NCBI GenBank assembly: GCA_902805985.1
Contig: CADCUW010000206.1
Location: 1 to 6,644, forward strand
Length of the DNA stretch: 6,644 bases
Reading direction: 5' to 3'
Origin: an uncultured Rubrobacteraceae bacterium
GTDB taxonomy: Bacteria > Actinomycetota > Rubrobacteria > Rubrobacterales > Rubrobacteraceae
In this document: in pieces, positions 5,828 through 6,644 of the stretch
Position numbering within the stretch: position 1 is the stretch's first letter
How the letters are laid out: each line of letters starts with the position of its first letter
Program-made: the position numbers and the translations under genes
The notes under the pieces: model-generated
The model's database searches: none
Told to the model about the DNA's origin: nothing
What the model saw: the letters and a program-made list of their open reading frames with translations, nothing else

Positions 5828-5833
5828 TTACAA
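5805..5833 (-). promoter_or_regulatory. Promoter of the DUF4260-MBL-TetR unit
   Basis: On the minus strand, TTGTAA (5833-5828) and TATAAC (5810-5805) are separated by exactly 17 bp, a good sigma-70-type match in an AT-rich island. Transcription would start near 5798, leaving a leader of about 40 bases before the GTG at 5756. Confidence 0.65.
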
Positions 5834-5922
5834 TCCATTGCTGCAAACTTTTCTCGAGGTGCTCGCCAACGAACGGGACCGGTGGAAGGCGTTTTACGGG
5901 CGTCTCGCGGTTAAAACGGAGG

Positions 5923-6644
5923 CTAGGAGCCCGCGGGCGGTCGCAGCCAGCGGCGCAGGACTCGGGCGGCGTGCCATCCTGCTTCCAGCGGCGGCACCTG
6001 CCGGCTTGCGGGAGGGTCCTCGGGCAAGAGCACGCGCAGCGCACCGGGATCCACGAAGAAGCGCAGCGGCGCTTCGAGGACGACCGGCTCGCCGTCGATC
6101 CCGGCCCGCACCACCTCGCCGGGCACGCCCATCTCTAGTCGCTCGGACGTCCAGTGGCGTAAGGCGGGGCGGGACTCGATGGCACCGAGTACAGTGCCCG
6201 CGAGCAGCCGTTCGATCTCGTCGAGCGCGCCGGCGTCGAGCACGGAGACCTGCAGCTTCCCGGTGTCGAGGCGGTGGCGTTGGCCGAACTTGTCCCACCG
6301 GGAGAACTCGTACGGGTTGTTCGAGACGACCACGGCGACGAGGCTCTCGAGCGAGGTTCCGTCAGGTGGCGCGATACGCAGCGTCCGTCGTAGCTCCGGG
6401 TCGGAGAAGGCGGCCTGGAGTTTCGTCCGCGCCACGCGCAGCTTGTCGTCCCTGTACCCCGGGTCTCCCAGCATCTCCGCGTAGACGCCAAGCGAGACGT
6501 TGTTGATGAATAGCCGGCCGTTGATCCGGCCGACGTCCACGCGCCGCTCGCGGCCGGCGACCAACGCGTCGAGGGCGCGCAGCGGGCGCGTTAGGTCCAA
6601 CCCGAGGTCGCGGGCGAAATGGTTGAGCGTGCCCGTTGGCACCA
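5923..6644 (-). CDS. Diacylglycerol kinase/YegS-like lipid kinase, C-terminal part (truncated by window edge)
   Basis: The gene enters from the right edge and ends with a TAG at 5923-5925. About 240 residues are visible. VPTGTLNHFARDLGL at the very start of the visible part is the internal substrate/nucleotide-loop motif of diacylglycerol kinase catalytic domains, so the GTG at 6642 is an internal valine rather than a start. The GGDGT motif and N-terminal subdomain must lie outside the window. The C-terminal beta-sandwich follows: GRLFINNVSLGVYAEMLG, then VVVSNNPYEFSRWDKFGQR, KLQVSVLDAG and a GIDGEPVVLEAPLRFFVDPG segment. These enzymes phosphorylate diacylglycerol or related lipids or sphingoid bases at the inner membrane face. 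A basic tail (RVLRRWLRP) closes the protein. It lies 166 bases upstream of the DUF4260 gene on the same strand, but the promoter between them suggests a separate transcript. Confidence 0.93.
   Translation of the reverse strand, partial: VPTGTLNHFARDLGLDLTRPLRALDALVAGRERRVDVGRINGRLFINNVSLGVYAEMLGDPGYRDDKLRVARTKLQAAFSDPELRRTLRIAPPDGTSLESLVAVVVSNNPYEFSRWDKFGQRHRLDTGKLQVSVLDAGALDEIERLLAGTVLGAIESRPALRHWTSERLEMGVPGEVVRAGIDGEPVVLEAPLRFFVDPGALRVLLPEDPPASRQVPPLEAGWHAARVLRRWLRPPAGS

Noticed and set aside
3984..5914. Very long open frames on the plus strand (about 407 and 424 codons) opposite the TetR, MBL and DUF4260 genes
   Set aside because: They are antisense shadows of high-GC coding sequence. Composition is Arg/Pro/Gly/Ala rich, no domain is recognisable, and the minus-strand genes have clear motifs and ribosome sites.

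Overview
The window looks like chromosomal DNA from a high-GC actinobacterium. I lean towards a Rubrobacter-like lineage because of protein style (LysR, DUF4260 and transposase variants) and GC-rich coding with rare AT-rich intergenic islands. That assignment is inference; no rRNA or marker gene is present. No tRNA, rRNA, CRISPR array, prophage or defence system is visible. I do not see a demonstrably new biological system. The most interesting content is two well-formed promoter/operator regions and a cluster of decayed genes.

Layout, left to right. Positions 1-204 hold no convincing gene. At 205-494 (minus) lies the 3' remnant of an Lrp/AsnC-type regulator broken by a one-base deletion. At 559-1470 (minus) is an intact LysR-family regulator, diverging from an intact short-chain dehydrogenase/reductase at 1593-2441 (plus). 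The 122-bp gap between them is AT-rich and carries a perfect 15-bp palindrome, a T-N11-A LysR-type box and an 8-bp direct repeat. This is the classical layout of a LysR regulator controlling its divergent neighbour.

From about 2442 to 3733 the DNA is a graveyard. A frameshifted C-terminal fragment of a DDE transposase (2729-3250, minus) abuts the Rossmann domain of a zinc-independent MDR/quinone-oxidoreductase-like gene (3250-3733, minus). That MDR gene has also lost most of its N-terminal half, and a 12-bp tandem repeat sits at the deletion.

From 5756 down to 3951 (minus) there is a compact three-gene unit: a DUF4260 membrane protein, an MBL-fold hydrolase and a TetR-family regulator with a WHG-type ligand domain. 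A sigma-70-like promoter (TTGTAA, 17 bp, TATAAC) precedes it, and a 37-bp imperfect palindrome covers the spacer and -10. The simplest model is that the TetR protein encoded at the end of the unit represses its own operon through this operator.

The right edge (5923 to beyond 6644, minus) is the C-terminal part of a diacylglycerol kinase/YegS-like lipid kinase that continues outside the window.
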